Positions 28,630 through 40,557 are shown, counted from the stretch's first letter. The stretch: DNA of 64,000 bases from Mycolicibacter hiberniae (GCF_010729485.1 NZ_AP022609.1:3100001-3164000), one strand, 5' to 3'. Notes: generated by a model not told the origin, from the letters alone. Numbers and translations are program-made.

Positions 28630-29457
28630 ATGCCGGAGTTGAACCGACGCGCGGTGCTACGCATGGCGGCCACGATGGGCACGGCGGGCGCGCTGGGCGC
28701 GAGCTCGCTGCTGCAGCCACGGACATGGGCCGCCCCGCTGCAGACCGCACCGACGATGGTCCGGGGTTCGTTCACCTCGGCGGCGCGCGGTGGGGTCACC
28801 ACCAACTGGGCGATCGCCCGGCCGCCCGGTCAGACCGGCGCGCTGCGTCCGCTGATCGCTCTGCACGGCAAGGGAAGTGACACGGAAACCGTGATGGCCG
28901 GCGGCGTCGAGCAAGGGCTGGCACAAGCAGTCGATGCGGGGCTCCCCCCGTTCGCAGTGGTGGCCGTCGACGGCGGCGGAAGCTACTGGCATCGCCGCGC
29001 GTCCGGGGAGGACTCCGGGGCGATGGTCACCGACGAGTTGTTACCGTTGCTGGCCGAGCAGGGCTTAGACACCTCCCGGGTGGGTTTCATCGGCTGGTCG
29101 ATGGGCGGGTACGGCGCCTTGTTGCTGGGCGGCCGACTCGGCCCGCGCCGGACCGCGGCCATTTGCGCGGTCAGCCCCGCGCTGTGGCTGTCGCCCGGGG
29201 CCAGCGCCCCGGGCGCGTTCGACGGGGCAGCCGACTTCGCCGCGAACTCGGTGTTCGGCATGCCGGCGTTGGGTTCGATCCCGATCCGGGTGGACTGCGG
29301 CAACGACGACCCGTTCTACGCGGCCACCCAGGCATTCATCGCCCAGCTGCCCAACCCGCCGGCCGGGGGTTTCTCCCCCGGCGGCCACGACGGGTCTTAC
29401 TGGAGTTCGCAGTTGCCCGCCGAATTGACCTGGCTGGCACCGCTGCTGGCCGCCTAG
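28630..29457 (+). CDS. Exported alpha/beta hydrolase esterase (Rv0774c type)
   Basis: This 275-residue esterase is related to esterase D/antigen 85-like hydrolases. The ATG at 28630 opens MPELNRRAVLRMAATMGTAG, an Arg-Arg signal peptide of Tat type (Ala-rich h-region, likely cleavage near TWAA). The nucleophile Ser is in IGWSMGGYG, an acidic residue is in VDCGNDDPFY, and His is in SPGGHDGSYW. The protein is expected outside the cytoplasm. It diverges from the TetR gene. The lipid or ester substrate is unknown. Confidence 0.85.
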   Translation: MPELNRRAVLRMAATMGTAGALGASSLLQPRTWAAPLQTAPTMVRGSFTSAARGGVTTNWAIARPPGQTGALRPLIALHGKGSDTETVMAGGVEQGLAQAVDAGLPPFAVVAVDGGGSYWHRRASGEDSGAMVTDELLPLLAEQGLDTSRVGFIGWSMGGYGALLLGGRLGPRRTAAICAVSPALWLSPGASAPGAFDGAADFAANSVFGMPALGSIPIRVDCGNDDPFYAATQAFIAQLPNPPAGGFSPGGHDGSYWSSQLPAELTWLAPLLAA

Positions 29458-29494
29458 CCGGTTTCCGGTCCGGCGGCCTGCGGGTCGCCGGGCC

Positions 29495-30118
29495 CTACTG
29501 GCAGAGCTTGCCCAGCGCGGTGATGTGCGAGTCGAGGTCATGCCCGAGCTGCTCGCGTTCGGCGTTGGGCTGCCCGACGAGGTAGCTGAGGTTGAGACGC
29601 TCAAGCCCTCCGGCCATCTTCTGGGCCTGGTCGGCAACGTCTTCCGGCGTCGCGGGGTTGGCCTCCAACCGGCCGCGCAGGTAGGCGGCGCTCGCGGTCA
29701 GCGACAACCTCGCGTTGGCGGCCACCGCGAGCTGGGCCACCGGGTTCTCCGGCTCCGGGTTCTTCATGTGCATGTTGTTGGCCACCGCTTGACGGGAGAG
29801 CACGACCGCACTGCAGACGTCCTTCTTCGCGTCGTTGGCCTGCTGATCGCTGAACTTGGCAGAGCCACCACCCGATGACGGATGCCACACGGCGGCCACC
29901 GCCGCGCCACCGATCAGGCCGGCGGCCAATCCGACCGCCGCGGCGATCAGCAACGGGCCGCGGCTCGGCTGCACCGGCGCGGGAAGGGGAGCCGATCGCC
30001 GCTTCTCCGCGGCTTCGGTCTTCTTCTCCGCGGCTTCGGTCTTCGCCGGAGGAGACTGCTTTACGGGTTCATCCGGCTTCTCGGATTCAGTGGACTCCGG
30101 TTCAGTTTGGTCAGCCAT
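29495..30118 (-). CDS. Single-pass membrane protein, mycobacterial, unknown function
   Basis: This 207-residue protein has a charged Lys/Glu/Pro-rich cytoplasmic N-terminus (1-53, including the short repeat TEAAEKKTEAAEKR), one transmembrane helix at about 55-78 (GPLLIAAAVGLAAGLIGGAA) and an extracellular helical domain with two Cys (KKDVCSAVV and the C-terminal KLCQ) that could form a disulfide. Many mycobacterial proteins have this architecture, and I cannot assign a role. It lies 29 bp downstream of purD on the same strand. Confidence 0.72.
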   Translation of the reverse strand: MADQTEPESTESEKPDEPVKQSPPAKTEAAEKKTEAAEKRRSAPLPAPVQPSRGPLLIAAAVGLAAGLIGGAAVAAVWHPSSGGGSAKFSDQQANDAKKDVCSAVVLSRQAVANNMHMKNPEPENPVAQLAVAANARLSLTASAAYLRGRLEANPATPEDVADQAQKMAGGLERLNLSYLVGQPNAEREQLGHDLDSHITALGKLCQ

Positions 30119-30147
30119 GCCCCAAGGATAGCGGTAGGCGACCCGCG

Positions 30148-31416
30148 TCAGATCTGTATCGCGCCCTGCGCGGCAGCTGCGCCGATGTCACTGCGAAAGT
30201 GACTCCCCGGCAGGCGGATTGAATTGAGGATGCGATAGGCCTCGGCACGTGCGGCACTCAGATCGGCTCCGACGCCCACGACCGAGAGCACGCGCCCCCC
30301 AGACGACACCACCGCGCCGTCCTCGCGGCGGGCGGTACCGGCGTGCAACACTCCGTCGCCCTCGGCCCCCACGATCACGTCGCCGACGCGCGGCCGCCCG
30401 GGGTAGTTCTCCGCAGCCAGCACCACCGTCACCGCCGCGGCATCGCGCCAGCGCAACGCGCCGAACTCGCTCAGTCCGCCGGTGGCAGCGGCGCGCAACA
30501 ACTGCCCGAGTGGCGACTCCAGCAGCGCCAGCACCGCCTGCGTCTCGGGATCGCCGAAGCGGCAATTGAATTCGACCACCGCCGGCCCGGTCGAGGTCAT
30601 CGCCAGACCGGCATAGAGCAGCCCGGTGAATCGGCTGCCCCGCCGCAGCAGTTCGGCCGCGACGGGTTCGACAATGCCAGAGACGATCGCGTCGGCGGCC
30701 TGCGGAGACAACCACGACAGCGGGGCGTAGGCGCCCATGCCGCCGGTGTTGGGTCCGCTGTCGCCGTCGCCGACACGCTTGAAGTCCTGCGCCGGCAGCA
30801 ACGGCACCACGGTGGCACCGTCGACGATGCAGAACAACGACAGTTCGGGCCCGTCCAAGAAGGACTCCAACAGCACCGGATGGCCGCTGTCGAGCAGGCC
30901 GGCGGCATGGGCCCGGGCGGCCGCCCGATCCGCCGTCACCACCACGCCTTTGCCCGCGGCCAGGCCGTCGTCTTTGACCACCCAGGCCGCCTCCCCGGCG
31001 TCGGGGCCGAACCGGCTCAGGGCGGCGTCGAGGTCAGCGGGGCTGTCGACGATCTCCGATCGAGCGGTGCGTACCCCGGCGGCGGCCATCACGTCCTTGG
31101 CGAACGCCTTGGAACCCTCGATGCGAGCGGCGTCCTGCGACGGCCCAAAGCACGCGATTCCTGCGGCACGTACCGCGTCCGCGACGCCCAGGACCAGCGG
31201 CACTTCCGGTCCGATGACCACCAGGTCTGCCTCGACCTCGCGTGCCAAGGCGGTGACCGCCGACCCGGAGGTGATGTCGATGTCGCGCTGCTCGGCCACC
31301 GCCGCGGTACCGGCGTTGCCGGGAGCGATCACCAGGTGATCGACCTGGGGGTCCTTGCGCAGCGCGAGGAGTAACGCATGTTCCCGGGCACCGGAACCGA
31401 TCACCAGGACGCGCAT
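30148..31416 (-). CDS. purD: Phosphoribosylamine-glycine ligase PurD
   Basis: This 422-residue GAR synthetase has an ATP-grasp fold and adds glycine to phosphoribosylamine in step two of purine synthesis. It starts [19 protein letters not shown] (ATG 31416). Signature features are [26 protein letters not shown] and [12 protein letters not shown]. The 116 bp between it and the PGRS stop hold an AT-rich stretch (AAAGGATATATAAGG) that may be its promoter. Confidence 0.97.
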   Translation of the reverse strand: MRVLVIGSGAREHALLLALRKDPQVDHLVIAPGNAGTAAVAEQRDIDITSGSAVTALAREVEADLVVIGPEVPLVLGVADAVRAAGIACFGPSQDAARIEGSKAFAKDVMAAAGVRTARSEIVDSPADLDAALSRFGPDAGEAAWVVKDDGLAAGKGVVVTADRAAARAHAAGLLDSGHPVLLESFLDGPELSLFCIVDGATVVPLLPAQDFKRVGDGDSGPNTGGMGAYAPLSWLSPQAADAIVSGIVEPVAAELLRRGSRFTGLLYAGLAMTSTGPAVVEFNCRFGDPETQAVLALLESPLGQLLRAAATGGLSEFGALRWRDAAAVTVVLAAENYPGRPRVGDVIVGAEGDGVLHAGTARREDGAVVSSGGRVLSVVGVGADLSAARAEAYRILNSIRLPGSHFRSDIGAAAAQGAIQI

Positions 31417-31532
31417 GGGCGCCACTCCTCTCTGTTTCGCCTCGCTGTTCATCGGCGGGACGCGACACAAAGGATATATAAGGTACGAACCGGTTTCCGG
31501 CCCGAGTTCCCGCCCGCGCCGGCGGCTCCGGC

Positions 31533-34500
31533 CTACCCCGCGGGGCTCGCGGGGTAGCCGGGCTGGCCGCTCTGGCCGGACGCGCCGCCGGTACCGCCTT
31601 GACCAGCAGCACCGGCGGATCCTCCGGCACCGCCCACGCCTGCGACGCCGGGGTCGCCGCCTCTGCTGGTGGAGTCGACGACCGCCCCATTGCCGCCGTC
31701 GCCGCCGTTGCCGCCGTCACCGTTCAGGCCGCCGGGTTCGCTGTTGCCGCCCGCACCGCCGTCACCGCCGGCACCGCCGTCGCCGTTGTTGACGTCGATC
31801 ACGCCGTCTGCGCCGACGGCGCCGTCGCCGCCGTGGCCCCCGTTTCCGATGACACCGCTTCGACCGAGGGCGCCGGTGCCGCCGCCATCACCGCCGTGAC
31901 CGCCCTTGCCGCCGTAGCCGTTGTTGTAGCCGATCTGACCGGCGGTGCCGTGGCCGCCGTGACCGCCGTTGCCACCGGATCCGGCCTGCCCGGTGGCACC
32001 TCCGGCGGTGCCGCCCAGGCCGCCATGGCCGCCGTTGCCGCCGTAGCCGTTGTTGAACGTGATGAAACCGTGGGCGCCGGCACCGCCGTCGCCGCCGTCA
32101 CCGCCGTTACCCACCCGGCTGGCGATGCCGACGGTCCCGGTCAGGCCGCTGTTGCCGCCGTAGCCGCCGTTGCCGCCGTAACCGTTGTTGTAGCCGATCT
32201 GCCCCTCGCTGCCATGGCCGCCGTGACCGCCGTTGCCGCCGGCGCCGGCGCGACCGCTGAGGTCACCGGCGTTGCCACCGGCACCACCGTGGCCGCCGTT
32301 GCCGCCGTAGCCGTTGTTGAACGTGATGACGCCATGGGCGCCGGCACCACCATCGCCGCCGTCGCCGCCGTCGCCGACCGCACCGGCACGACCAACGGAT
32401 CCGGCCTGCCCGCCGGTACCGCCGTTGCCGCCCGCTCCGCCGTGGCCGTTGTTGTAGTCCACCTGGCCGGCCGCACCGGTACCGCCGACACCGCCGGCGC
32501 CACCGTTGCCGGCCCGACCACTGGCGTCACCGGCGTTGCCACCGACGCCGCCGTTGCCACCGTTGCCGGCCTGGCCGTTGTTCGTCGTGACCACACCGGT
32601 CGCACCCATCCCGCCGACGCCACCGTCACCGCCGTCACCGACCGCACCGGCACGACCGACAGAGCCGGCCAACCCACCGGTACCCCCACGACCACCCGTA
32701 CCGCCGTAGCCGTTGTTGTAGCCCACCTGACCGGTCGCACCCGTACCGCCGACACCCCCGGCGCCACCGTTGCCGGCCCGACCACTGGCGTCACCGGCAT
32801 TGCCACCGACGCCGCCGTTGCCACCGTTGCCGGCCTGGCCGTTGTTCGTCGTGACCACACCGGTCGCACCCATCCCGCCGACGCCACCGTCACCGCCGTC
32901 ACCGACCGCACCGGCACGACCGACAGAGCCGGCCAACCCACCGGTACCCCCACGACCACCCGTACCGCCGTAGCCGTTGTTGTAGCCCACCTGACCGGTC
33001 GCACCCGTACCGCCGACACCCCCGGCGCCACCGCTACCGGCCCGACCACTGGCGTCACCGGCATTGCCACCGACACCACCGTTGCCACCGGTGCCGCCGT
33101 AGCCGTTGTTCGACGTGACCACACCGGTCGCACCCATCCCGCCGACGCCACCGTCACCGCCGTCACCGACCGCACCGGCACGACCGACAGAGCCGGCCAA
33201 CCCACCGGTACCCCCACGACCACCCGTACCGCCGTAGCCGTTGTTGTAGCCCACCTGACCGGTCGCACCCGTACCGCCGACACCCCCGGCGCCACCGCTA
33301 CCGGCCCGACCACTGGCGTCACCGGCATTGCCACCGACACCACCGTTGCCACCGGTGCCGCCGTAGCCGTTGTTCGACGTGACCACACCGGTCGCACCGG
33401 TACCGCCGACGCCACCGTCGCCGCCGTCGCCGCCGGTTCCGCGGGTGCCGGCGAACGCCCCGCCCGCACCGCCTTTGCCGCCGGTGCCGCCATTGCCGCC
33501 GTCGCCGCCTCGGCCTCCGGCATCCATGCTGGTGGCTGCGCTGCCTGCGGCGCCGTCGCCGCCGTTGCCGCCGCCGCCGCCGTTTCCGCGGTCACCGCCG
33601 TTGCCGCCGTTGCCGCCGTTGCCGCCGTGGGCGCCGCCGATCGCCCGGCCGTCGGCGGCGGCGTTATAGCCGTCGCCACCGTTGCCGCCGTTGCCCACCA
33701 CACCGGTCACGCCGTTGCCGGCCGTGCCGGTGCTGCCCGCGGTGCCGGTGCCGGCGGCCCCGCCTGTCCCGGCCTCACCGCGGCCCCCGGCGGATCCGGC
33801 AGCACCGACGTTGCCGCCGTGGCCGCCGTTCCCGCCGGCGTGGTGGGTGGCGTCGCCATCCTTGCCGTCACCGCCGTCGCCGGGGGTTCCCGCATCGCCG
33901 CCGGTGCCGCCGTCGCCGCCGTTGCCGTTCGCGCCAGCTGTACCGCCCGGCACGGTCGATGCCCCGCCGTTACCGCCGGCGCCGCCGGCTCCACCATTAC
34001 CGCCGTCGCCACCGTTGCCTGCGTTTCCGCCGTGGGCGCCGGCTGCGGCGGTCGCATCGGTTGCCGCGTTGTAGCCGTTGTGCCCGGCACCGCCACTGGC
34101 GCCCTGGCCGCCGTGACCACCGTTGCCGCCGGCCCCGCCGACGAGCCCGGAGCCGCCGTTGCCGCCGATTCCGGCGGCGCCGCCGTGTCCGCCACGCTGT
34201 CCGTCATCACCGGCGTTCGCGCCGTGGGAACCCTGATAGCCGTTGCCACCGTTGCCACCATTGCCGCCGTTGCCGCCGTCGCCCTGCGTCCCGTCGAGCC
34301 CGCTGGCGCTGCCGTCGGCATTCCAGCCGCCCTTGCCGGCTGCGCCGCCGTTACCGCCGTGACCACCGTTGGTCCCGGCGACGCCGTCGCTGCCCGGTGC
34401 TGTGGCGTGATCGCCATCGGCACCATCAGCGCCCCGGCCCCCGGCACCACCATTGCCACCGACCCCGGCACTGCCATCAACACCGGCAGCGGCCTGACCC

Positions 34501-35774
34501 TCGCGGCCCACGCCCCCAGCACCACCGACACCGGCGTTACCCCCGGCACCACCGGCCTGCCCGGCCTCACCATCAAGCGAAGCGTTGCCCGCACTCAGCC
34601 CATCACGACCGGCCGCCCCATCCGCGCCATCAGCACCATCGCCGGCGTCACCGCCCACACCCCCACGGCCCTGCAACCCATCCACCCCGGCCGCACCATC
34701 AGCAGCCCGGACACCATCACCACCGAGACCACCCACACCCCGGTCACCGGCCGCACCCCCAGCGCCGCCATCACCCCCAACGCCACCAGCACCACCATGA
34801 CCACCGGCAGCACCCGCATCCACCGCAGCGAAACCATCCCCGCCCGCGCCACCAGCACCACCATCGCCGCCAGCACCACCATCACCGGCAGCACCACCCA
34901 CGCCCCCAACACCGGCCACCCCATCACGGGCACCCGTACCGGCCACACCCCCATTACCCCCGGCACCACCATGACCACCGCGCTCACCGACACCACCATC
35001 AGCACCCCGGCCACCAACACCACCATCAACGGCCCCCACCGTCCCAGCAGCACCCTGCGAACCCGCACCACCGGCAACACCGACCGCACCCGAGAGCCCC
35101 GCACCCCCGGCACCACCGGCACCACCATTGCCCCCATCACCCTGCACCGCCCGAGTCCCATCGGCCTGCACCCCACCCAGACCACCATGACCACCGGCAC
35201 CACCATGACCACCCGCAGCACCATCCACCGCACCGGTAACGCCATCGGCACCATCAGCGCCCCGGCCCCCGGCACCACCATTGCCACCGACCCCGGCACT
35301 GCCATCAACACCGGCAGCGGCCTGACCCTCGCGGCCCACGCCCCCAGCACCACCGACACCGGCGTTACCCCCGGCACCACCGGCCTGCCCGGCCTCACCA
35401 TCAAGCGAAGCGTTGCCCGCACTCAGCCCATCACGACCGGCCGCCCCATCCGCGCCATCAGCACCATCGCCGGCGTCACCGCCCACACCCCCACGGCCCT
35501 GCAACCCATCCACCCCGGCCGCACCATCAGCAGCCCGGACACCATCACCACCGAGACCACCCACACCCCGGTCACCGGCCGCACCCCCAGCGCCGCCATC
35601 ACCCCCAACGCCACCAGCACCACCATGACCACCGGCAGCACCCGCATCCACCGCAGCGAAACCATCCCCGCCCGCGCCACCAGCACCACCATCGCCGCCA
35701 GCACCACCATCACCGGCAGCACCACCCACGCCCCCAACACCGGCCACCCCATCACGGGCACCCGTACCGGCCAC
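31533..35774 (-). CDS. C-terminal part of a giant secreted PGRS protein, separated from its N-terminal part by clustered indels
   Basis: This open frame encodes 1413 residues of almost pure Gly-Gly-X repeats (GGAGG, GGNGG, GGDGG) ending [12 protein letters not shown]. It has no start context of its own; the ATG at 35774 is just the first one after the frame is restored. It shares reading frame with the segment 36132-39977, and the two are one gene once five small indels between 35785 and 36198 are resolved. The half near the C-terminus is built of 88-residue repeats with NNGYGG motifs, and the other half of 276-residue repeats. Surface or cell-wall location is expected from the signal peptide on the other segment. 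Confidence 0.8.
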   Translation of the reverse strand: MAGTGARDGVAGVGGVGGAAGDGGAGGDGGAGGAGGDGFAAVDAGAAGGHGGAGGVGGDGGAGGAAGDRGVGGLGGDGVRAADGAAGVDGLQGRGGVGGDAGDGADGADGAAGRDGLSAGNASLDGEAGQAGGAGGNAGVGGAGGVGREGQAAAGVDGSAGVGGNGGAGGRGADGADGVTGAVDGAAGGHGGAGGHGGLGGVQADGTRAVQGDGGNGGAGGAGGAGLSGAVGVAGGAGSQGAAGTVGAVDGGVGGRGADGGVGERGGHGGAGGNGGVAGTGARDGVAGVGGVGGAAGDGGAGGDGGAGGAGGDGFAAVDAGAAGGHGGAGGVGGDGGAGGAAGDRGVGGLGGDGVRAADGAAGVDGLQGRGGVGGDAGDGADGADGAAGRDGLSAGNASLDGEAGQAGGAGGNAGVGGAGGVGREGQAAAGVDGSAGVGGNGGAGGRGADGADGDHATAPGSDGVAGTNGGHGGNGGAAGKGGWNADGSASGLDGTQGDGGNGGNGGNGGNGYQGSHGANAGDDGQRGGHGGAAGIGGNGGSGLVGGAGGNGGHGGQGASGGAGHNGYNAATDATAAAGAHGGNAGNGGDGGNGGAGGAGGNGGASTVPGGTAGANGNGGDGGTGGDAGTPGDGGDGKDGDATHHAGGNGGHGGNVGAAGSAGGRGEAGTGGAAGTGTAGSTGTAGNGVTGVVGNGGNGGDGYNAAADGRAIGGAHGGNGGNGGNGGDRGNGGGGGNGGDGAAGSAATSMDAGGRGGDGGNGGTGGKGGAGGAFAGTRGTGGDGGDGGVGGTGATGVVTSNNGYGGTGGNGGVGGNAGDASGRAGSGGAGGVGGTGATGQVGYNNGYGGTGGRGGTGGLAGSVGRAGAVGDGGDGGVGGMGATGVVTSNNGYGGTGGNGGVGGNAGDASGRAGSGGAGGVGGTGATGQVGYNNGYGGTGGRGGTGGLAGSVGRAGAVGDGGDGGVGGMGATGVVTTNNGQAGNGGNGGVGGNAGDASGRAGNGGAGGVGGTGATGQVGYNNGYGGTGGRGGTGGLAGSVGRAGAVGDGGDGGVGGMGATGVVTTNNGQAGNGGNGGVGGNAGDASGRAGNGGAGGVGGTGAAGQVDYNNGHGGAGGNGGTGGQAGSVGRAGAVGDGGDGGDGGAGAHGVITFNNGYGGNGGHGGAGGNAGDLSGRAGAGGNGGHGGHGSEGQIGYNNGYGGNGGYGGNSGLTGTVGIASRVGNGGDGGDGGAGAHGFITFNNGYGGNGGHGGLGGTAGGATGQAGSGGNGGHGGHGTAGQIGYNNGYGGKGGHGGDGGGTGALGRSGVIGNGGHGGDGAVGADGVIDVNNGDGGAGGDGGAGGNSEPGGLNGDGGNGGDGGNGAVVDSTSRGGDPGVAGVGGAGGSAGAAGQGGTGGASGQSGQPGYPASPAG
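31920..33430 (-). repeat. 264-bp (88-residue) tandem repeats in the PGRS gene
   Basis: The sequence encoding the NNGYGG motif recurs at 31920, 32184, 32448, 32712, 32976 and 33240, exactly 264 bp apart each time. The units from 32448 on are close to identical over long stretches and the outer ones have diverged. Each unit is bipartite, two halves of about 44 residues, each with an NNG motif (YNNGYGG then TNNGQAG or SNNGYGG). Confidence 0.85.
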
Positions 35775-36955
35775 ACCCCCATTACCCCGGCACCACCATG
35801 ACCACCGCGCTCACCGACACCACCATCAGCACCCCGGCCACCAACACCACCATCAACGGCCCCCACCGTCCCAGCAGCACCCCAGAACCCGCACCACCGG
35901 CAACACCGACCGCACCCGAGAGCTCCTGCACCCCCGGCACCACCGGCACCACCATTGCCCCCATCACCCTGCACCGCCCGAGTCCCATCGGCCTGCACCC
36001 CACCCAGACCACCATGACCACCGGCACCACCATGACCACCCGCAGCACCATCCACCGCACCGGTAACGCCATCGGCACCATCAGCGCCCCGGCCCCCGGC
36101 ACCACCATTGCCACCGACCCCGGCACTGCCATCAACACCGGCAGCGGCCTGACCTCGCGGCCCACGCCCCCAGCACCACCGACACCGGCGTTACCCTGGC
36201 ACCACCGGCCTGCCCGGCCTCACCATCAAGCGAAGCGTTGCCCGCACTCAGCCCATCACGACCGGCCGCCCCATCCGCGCCATCAGCACCATCGCCGGCG
36301 TCACCGCCCACACCCCCACGGCCCTGCAACCCATCCACCCCGGCCGCACCATCAGCAGCCCGGACACCATCACCACCGAGACCACCCACACCCCGGTCAC
36401 CGGCCGCACCCCCAGCGCCGCCATCACCCCCAACGCCACCAGCACCACCATGACCACCGGCAGCACCCGCATCCACCGCAGCGAAACCATCCCCGCCCGC
36501 GCCACCAGCACCACCATCGCCGCCAGCACCACCATCACCGGCAGCACCACCCACGCCCCCAACACCGGCCACCCCATCACGGGCACCCGTACCGGCCACA
36601 CCCCCATTACCCCCGGCACCACCATGACCACCGCGCTCACCGACACCACCATCAGCACCCCGGCCACCAACACCACCATCAACGGCCCCCACCGTCCCAG
36701 CAGCACCCTGCGAACCCGCACCACCGGCAACACCGACCGCACCCGAGAGCCCCGCACCCCCGGCACCACCGGCACCACCATTGCCCCCATCACCCTGCAC
36801 CGCCCGAGTCCCATCGGCCTGCACCCCACCCAGACCACCATGACCACCGGCACCACCATGACCACCCGCAGCACCATCCACCGCACCGGTAACGCCATCG
36901 GCACCATCAGCGCCCCGGCCCCCGGCACCACCATTGCCACCGACCCCGGCACTGC
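34412..36955 (-). repeat. Three near-identical 828-bp tandem repeats plus a 63-bp partial copy
   Basis: The sequence starting CGCCATCGGCACCATCAGCG recurs at 34412, 35240, 36067 and 36893. The first spacing is 828 bp (276 codons). The next two are 827 and 826 bp because of indels confined to 35785-36198. Outside that stretch the copies look identical by eye, pointing to recent duplication or to assembly trouble. The unit contains the peptide region around [13 protein letters not shown] and [15 protein letters not shown]. Confidence 0.85.
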
Positions 36956-39900
36956 CGTGACTGCCGTCAGCGGCGGTGGTGCCGTTGCCGCTGGCACCGC
37001 CGGCACCACCCACACCGGCGTTCCCGCCGTTGCCGCCGTCCTGCCCGGCCTGCCCGTTGATCTGCTGGGCGGTGCCGTTGGCGCCGTGCGCGCCCTGCGC
37101 ACCGTGCCCACCATTGCCGCCGTTACCGCCCACACCACCGGCGCCGTGCGCACCGGCAAGCGTGCCGGTGCCGCCGACTCCGCCATCGCCACCGGCACCG
37201 CCATTGCCACCGCGGGTGCCATCGGCACCGGGGGCCAGCCCGTTGGCGCCGTTGAAACCATTACCACCCCGGCCCCCAGCACCACCGGCACCACCATTGC
37301 CGGTGACCGCCCGAGCGCCGTCGGTGTTCAGACCACCCAGACCACCATTACCGCCGGCCCCACCGGCAGCACCGGCGGTGGCATCGACATCCTCGGCGGT
37401 GCCGTTGACCCCGTCGGCACCGGTGCCCCCGGCCCCGCCATGACCACCGTTGCCGGCGATCCCGTCGTACCCGGAGGCCGACCGCGATCCGCCGCCACTG
37501 TCGCCGCCCAGACCACCACGACCGGCATTGCCGCCAGCGCCACCATGCTGTCCGTCATAGCCCTGGCCCTGCTGCCCATCACCGGCAGCGCCGTCAGCGC
37601 CATCAGCGCCATCAGCGCCATGACCGCCATTACCGCCGTTGCCGCCCAAACCGCCCACCCCGTGGGCCCCGACGGTGGCACCGGCACCACCGCGGCCGCC
37701 ATCACCGCCAGCACCACCATGACCGGCGTGCTGGCCATCACCGCCGGCCACCGCACCGTTGGCGCCGTTGACCCCGTTGCCGCCGGCACCACCATCACCG
37801 CCGGCACCGCCATCGCCTTGCGCCGCCTGCGACCCGTCGACGTAGAAGCCGCCCAAGCCGCCATCGCCACCGTCACCACCGGCGCCCCCGGCGATCCCAT
37901 CGCGTTCCAGCGCGGTGCCGTTGGCCCCCAAAAAGCCCGCGCCCCCGGCACCACCCGCGCCGCCGGTACTGGCCGCCCCGTCCAGACCCGCCGCACCCCC
38001 GGCACCCCCGGCGCCGGAGTCCCCACCCCGGCCGCCGGCACCACCATGACCGGCATCGCGATGCTCGGCGGTGCCGTGCGCGCCCGCTCCACCGACGCCA
38101 GCGGCACCCGCACCACCGCCGTCACCACCGGCACCGGCGGCACCGACTGCCCCGGCCGCACCGGCCGTCGCGGTGCCCGCCGCACCCCCGGCACCCCCGG
38201 TGCCGCCGGCCCCACCATGACCGGCGTCCCCACCGGCACCACCGTTGCCGTCTCCGCCATCAACCCATGACCCGGCCGCACCCTGAGCACCACTGCCGCC
38301 CGCACCACCAGCGCCGCCGGACCCGCCGGCACCGCCGGCACCGGCATCACCGAGCACCGCACCCCCGGCACCCCCGGCACCCCCCGCGCCCCCCTGCCCG
38401 CCGGCACCGCCAGACACCCCCGCCTCGCCCGGCTCGGCCCCGTCGGCCCCGGCCGCCCCCGCCGCGCCCGCACCCCCGGCGCCGCCGGCGCCACCATTAC
38501 CGTGCGCACCAGCATCACCACCAGCGCCGCCGGCACCCCCGGCAGCGCCCTGACCCTGGCCGTCGACCCCGATACCCGCACCCCCGGCGCCCCCGGCGCC
38601 GCCATGACCACTGGCCCCCGCCGGCAACACCCCACCAGCACCCGGGCGCCCGGCATTGCCCCACAACCACGCCATGAACTTCTCACCAGCAGCGCCCCCG
38701 GCCCCGGCCGTCGTCCCGATCTGCCCGCCGGCGCCCCCAGCGCCGCCATCGCCACCACCGCGAGCACCGGCACCCCCAGCACCCCCGGCACCACCGTCAC
38801 CGGCGATCCCGGCGTTGCCGCCCACACCCCCATGACCGGCAGCACCGAAATGCCCACCGACACCCCCGACACCACCACGGCCCCCCGCACCGCCATCACC
38901 ACCGACACCGCCGGCCCCGCCAGCACCCCCAAAGTCATCCACACTGACCGCCCCGGCACCCCCGGCGCCCCCAGTGCCGCCGGCGCCGCCGGCACCACCA
39001 GCACCGCCTACACCGCCGATGCCCAGCACAAACCCGGCTGCCCCGCCGGCACCGCCATTGCCGCCGAGTCCACCGGTCAGACCATCACCACCGGCCGCGC
39101 CCTCCAACGCCGCCAGCACCCCGTCAACACCGGCGGCACCCGCCGCCCCCGCAGCACCCGCACCGCCGGCACCCCCGGCACCCCCGGCACCACCAAACCC
39201 GAACAGGCTCACCACATCGCCGCCGGCACCCCCGTTACCGCCGGCCACCGCCACATCCAACGACGCCCCACCGGCGCCGCCGGCACCCCCGTCACCAAAG
39301 AGCCAACCCCCTAAACCACCGGCGCCCCCATCACCACCGTCAGCACCGATACCACCGACACCGCCATTGCCGAACATGCCCGCATCCCCACCGGCACCCC
39401 CCGCACCCCCATTGAGCCCGGCCACCCCCGCAACACCGGCGCCGCCATCGCCGAACAAGAACCCGCCGTCACCGAGATCGCCGAACCACCCCGACCCGCC
39501 CAACAACGACTCGTTAGCCCCGACGAACCCATCCAGGCCGTTACCGATCAACTCCCGCCCGAACAGGTCCACGAACGGCTGGTTGATCAACTCCAAAAAC
39601 GGCTGGTTACCAGCGATGAAGTCCTGTGACAAGTTGTACAGGGGCAGGTACAACTGCTCGTGGTAGAACGACGCCACCGCCAGATCGAACTGCTCGAACA
39701 CCCCATAGAAGAACTCTGCGGCATCTGCCGAGCCCGCATCACCGAGCCCAGCCCACAGACCCGCGTCCACCGACGCCTCAGCCGGCCCCGGCCCCTCAAA
39801 CCACCCCGCCCACACCACCGGATCCAACAGATCCTCAAAATCCGCCGCCGCCACCGGCGCTGGCGACAACCCCATCGCCAAAAACGCGGCAACAGCACTA

Positions 39901-39977
39901 CCGGCCCCCACCGCAGCACGCCCCACCGAACGCCGACCCGACGAACGAACAACTTTGTTGGTGCACTGACGAGCCAC
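36132..39977 (-). CDS. N-terminal part of a giant signal-peptide PGRS protein without a PE domain
   Basis: This is the N-terminal segment of a PGRS protein (about 2,800 residues when joined to 31533-35774). The GTG at 39977 has CAGGAGCAGG upstream; a TTG 33 bases earlier is an alternative. A basic region with GRRSVGR is followed by the hydrophobic [19 protein letters not shown], a Sec-like (possibly Tat) signal. A helical domain of about 120 residues follows with [13 protein letters not shown] and GRELIGNG, the last resembling the GRPLIGNG motif after PE domains, and then Gly-Gly-X repeats to the end. The frame breaks at about 36198 inside the 828-bp repeats. No PE domain is present. Confidence 0.82.
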   Translation of the reverse strand: MARQCTNKVVRSSGRRSVGRAAVGAGSAVAAFLAMGLSPAPVAAADFEDLLDPVVWAGWFEGPGPAEASVDAGLWAGLGDAGSADAAEFFYGVFEQFDLAVASFYHEQLYLPLYNLSQDFIAGNQPFLELINQPFVDLFGRELIGNGLDGFVGANESLLGGSGWFGDLGDGGFLFGDGGAGVAGVAGLNGGAGGAGGDAGMFGNGGVGGIGADGGDGGAGGLGGWLFGDGGAGGAGGASLDVAVAGGNGGAGGDVVSLFGFGGAGGAGGAGGAGAAGAAGAAGVDGVLAALEGAAGGDGLTGGLGGNGGAGGAAGFVLGIGGVGGAGGAGGAGGTGGAGGAGAVSVDDFGGAGGAGGVGGDGGAGGRGGVGGVGGHFGAAGHGGVGGNAGIAGDGGAGGAGGAGARGGGDGGAGGAGGQIGTTAGAGGAAGEKFMAWLWGNAGRPGAGGVLPAGASGHGGAGGAGGAGIGVDGQGQGAAGGAGGAGGDAGAHGNGGAGGAGGAGAAGAAGADGAEPGEAGVSGGAGGQGGAGGAGGAGGAVLGDAGAGGAGGSGGAGGAGGSGAQGAAGSWVDGGDGNGGAGGDAGHGGAGGTGGAGGAAGTATAGAAGAVGAAGAGGDGGGAGAAGVGGAGAHGTAEHRDAGHGGAGGRGGDSGAGGAGGAAGLDGAASTGGAGGAGGAGFLGANGTALERDGIAGGAGGDGGDGGLGGFYVDGSQAAQGDGGAGGDGGAGGNGVNGANGAVAGGDGQHAGHGGAGGDGGRGGAGATVGAHGVGGLGGNGGNGGHGADGADGADGAAGDGQQGQGYDGQHGGAGGNAGRGGLGGDSGGGSRSASGYDGIAGNGGHGGAGGTGADGVNGTAEDVDATAGAAGGAGGNGGLGGLNTDGARAVTGNGGAGGAGGRGGNGFNGANGLAPGADGTRGGNGGAGGDGGVGGTGTLAGAHGAGGVGGNGGNGGHGAQGAHGANGTAQQINGQAGQDGGNGGNAGVGGAGGASGNGTTAADGSHGSAGVGGNGGAGGRGADGADGVTGAVDGAAGGHGGAGGHGGLGGVQADGTRAVQGDGGNGGAGGAGGAGLSGAVGVAGGAGSQGAAGTVGAVDGGVGGRGADGGVGERGGHGGAGGNGGVAGTGARDGVAGVGGVGGAAGDGGAGGDGGAGGAGGDGFAAVDAGAAGGHGGAGGVGGDGGAGGAAGDRGVGGLGGDGVRAADGAAGVDGLQGRGGVGGDAGDGADGADGAAGRDGLSAGNASLDGEAGQAGGARVTPVSVVLGAWAARSGRCRC

Positions 39978-40010
39978 GTCTGCCCTGCTCCTGGATTGGC
40001 GTGTCCTCAA

Positions 40011-40557
40011 CGAGGGTTGCGGCGATTCCGCGAAGACGGAAGCTACCTAAGCGCCGTTATGGCCGCCAATCGAAAACTGGAGAGAAGTTTTCTGATGTGG
40101 ACCAAATGAGAGTGAACAGCGCCTAAACGGCCAGGTCGCGTTCACTTGGGCGATGATGTCCATCACAGAAGACAGTTGAAGTGAAATTACTCATAGGATA
40201 ACTAACCGAATGGTCGTTTTTCTCTGAGAACTGACGCAATCCCGCGTCGGTAATTCTTGCCCAGGACCACGGTAGCGCCCAAAAGGGCCTAGCGATAGGC
40301 AGTTGTCGGGGTACTTTTCTCCACTTATCCGCCATCTGATCCCCAGCGGTTCAGCGAAGATGCACGCCGAGAACCGCCACCCCGACTTCTACGGTCCTTC
40401 AGCCGCGCCCACTACCACGAGGAGCAGACCCCACACCCGACTCTCAGCGCGATGCGCCGCGCGCCACTGGTCACATGGCTGGCCCGCAACTGCCTGCAAA
40501 CAGATGACGGACGCAGGAAAAAATGGCACCGCTGCCGTGGCGAACCGTCCGGACCGG
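40011..40557. other. AT-richer intergenic region upstream of the PGRS gene
   Basis: This roughly 550-bp gap between two leftward genes has visibly lower GC than the rest of the window at 40100-40330 (for example GTGAAATTACTCATAGGATA). It presumably carries the PGRS promoter and a long leader. A TATCCT box on the minus strand near 40195 is a possible -10, with no good -35 at the right distance. No tRNA, riboswitch fold or convincing short gene was recognised. Confidence 0.4.

Noticed and set aside
31599..35801. Very long plus-strand open frame of about 1400 codons antisense to the PGRS gene
   Set aside because: It is the mirror image of Gly-Gly-X codons (GGN read backwards gives Pro/Ala/Thr/Val). 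It has no ribosome site, and its Ala/Val/Thr pattern follows the repeat exactly.
34412..36955. CRISPR-like array
   Set aside because: The repeats are long, directly adjacent coding units with no spacers, and no cas genes are present.
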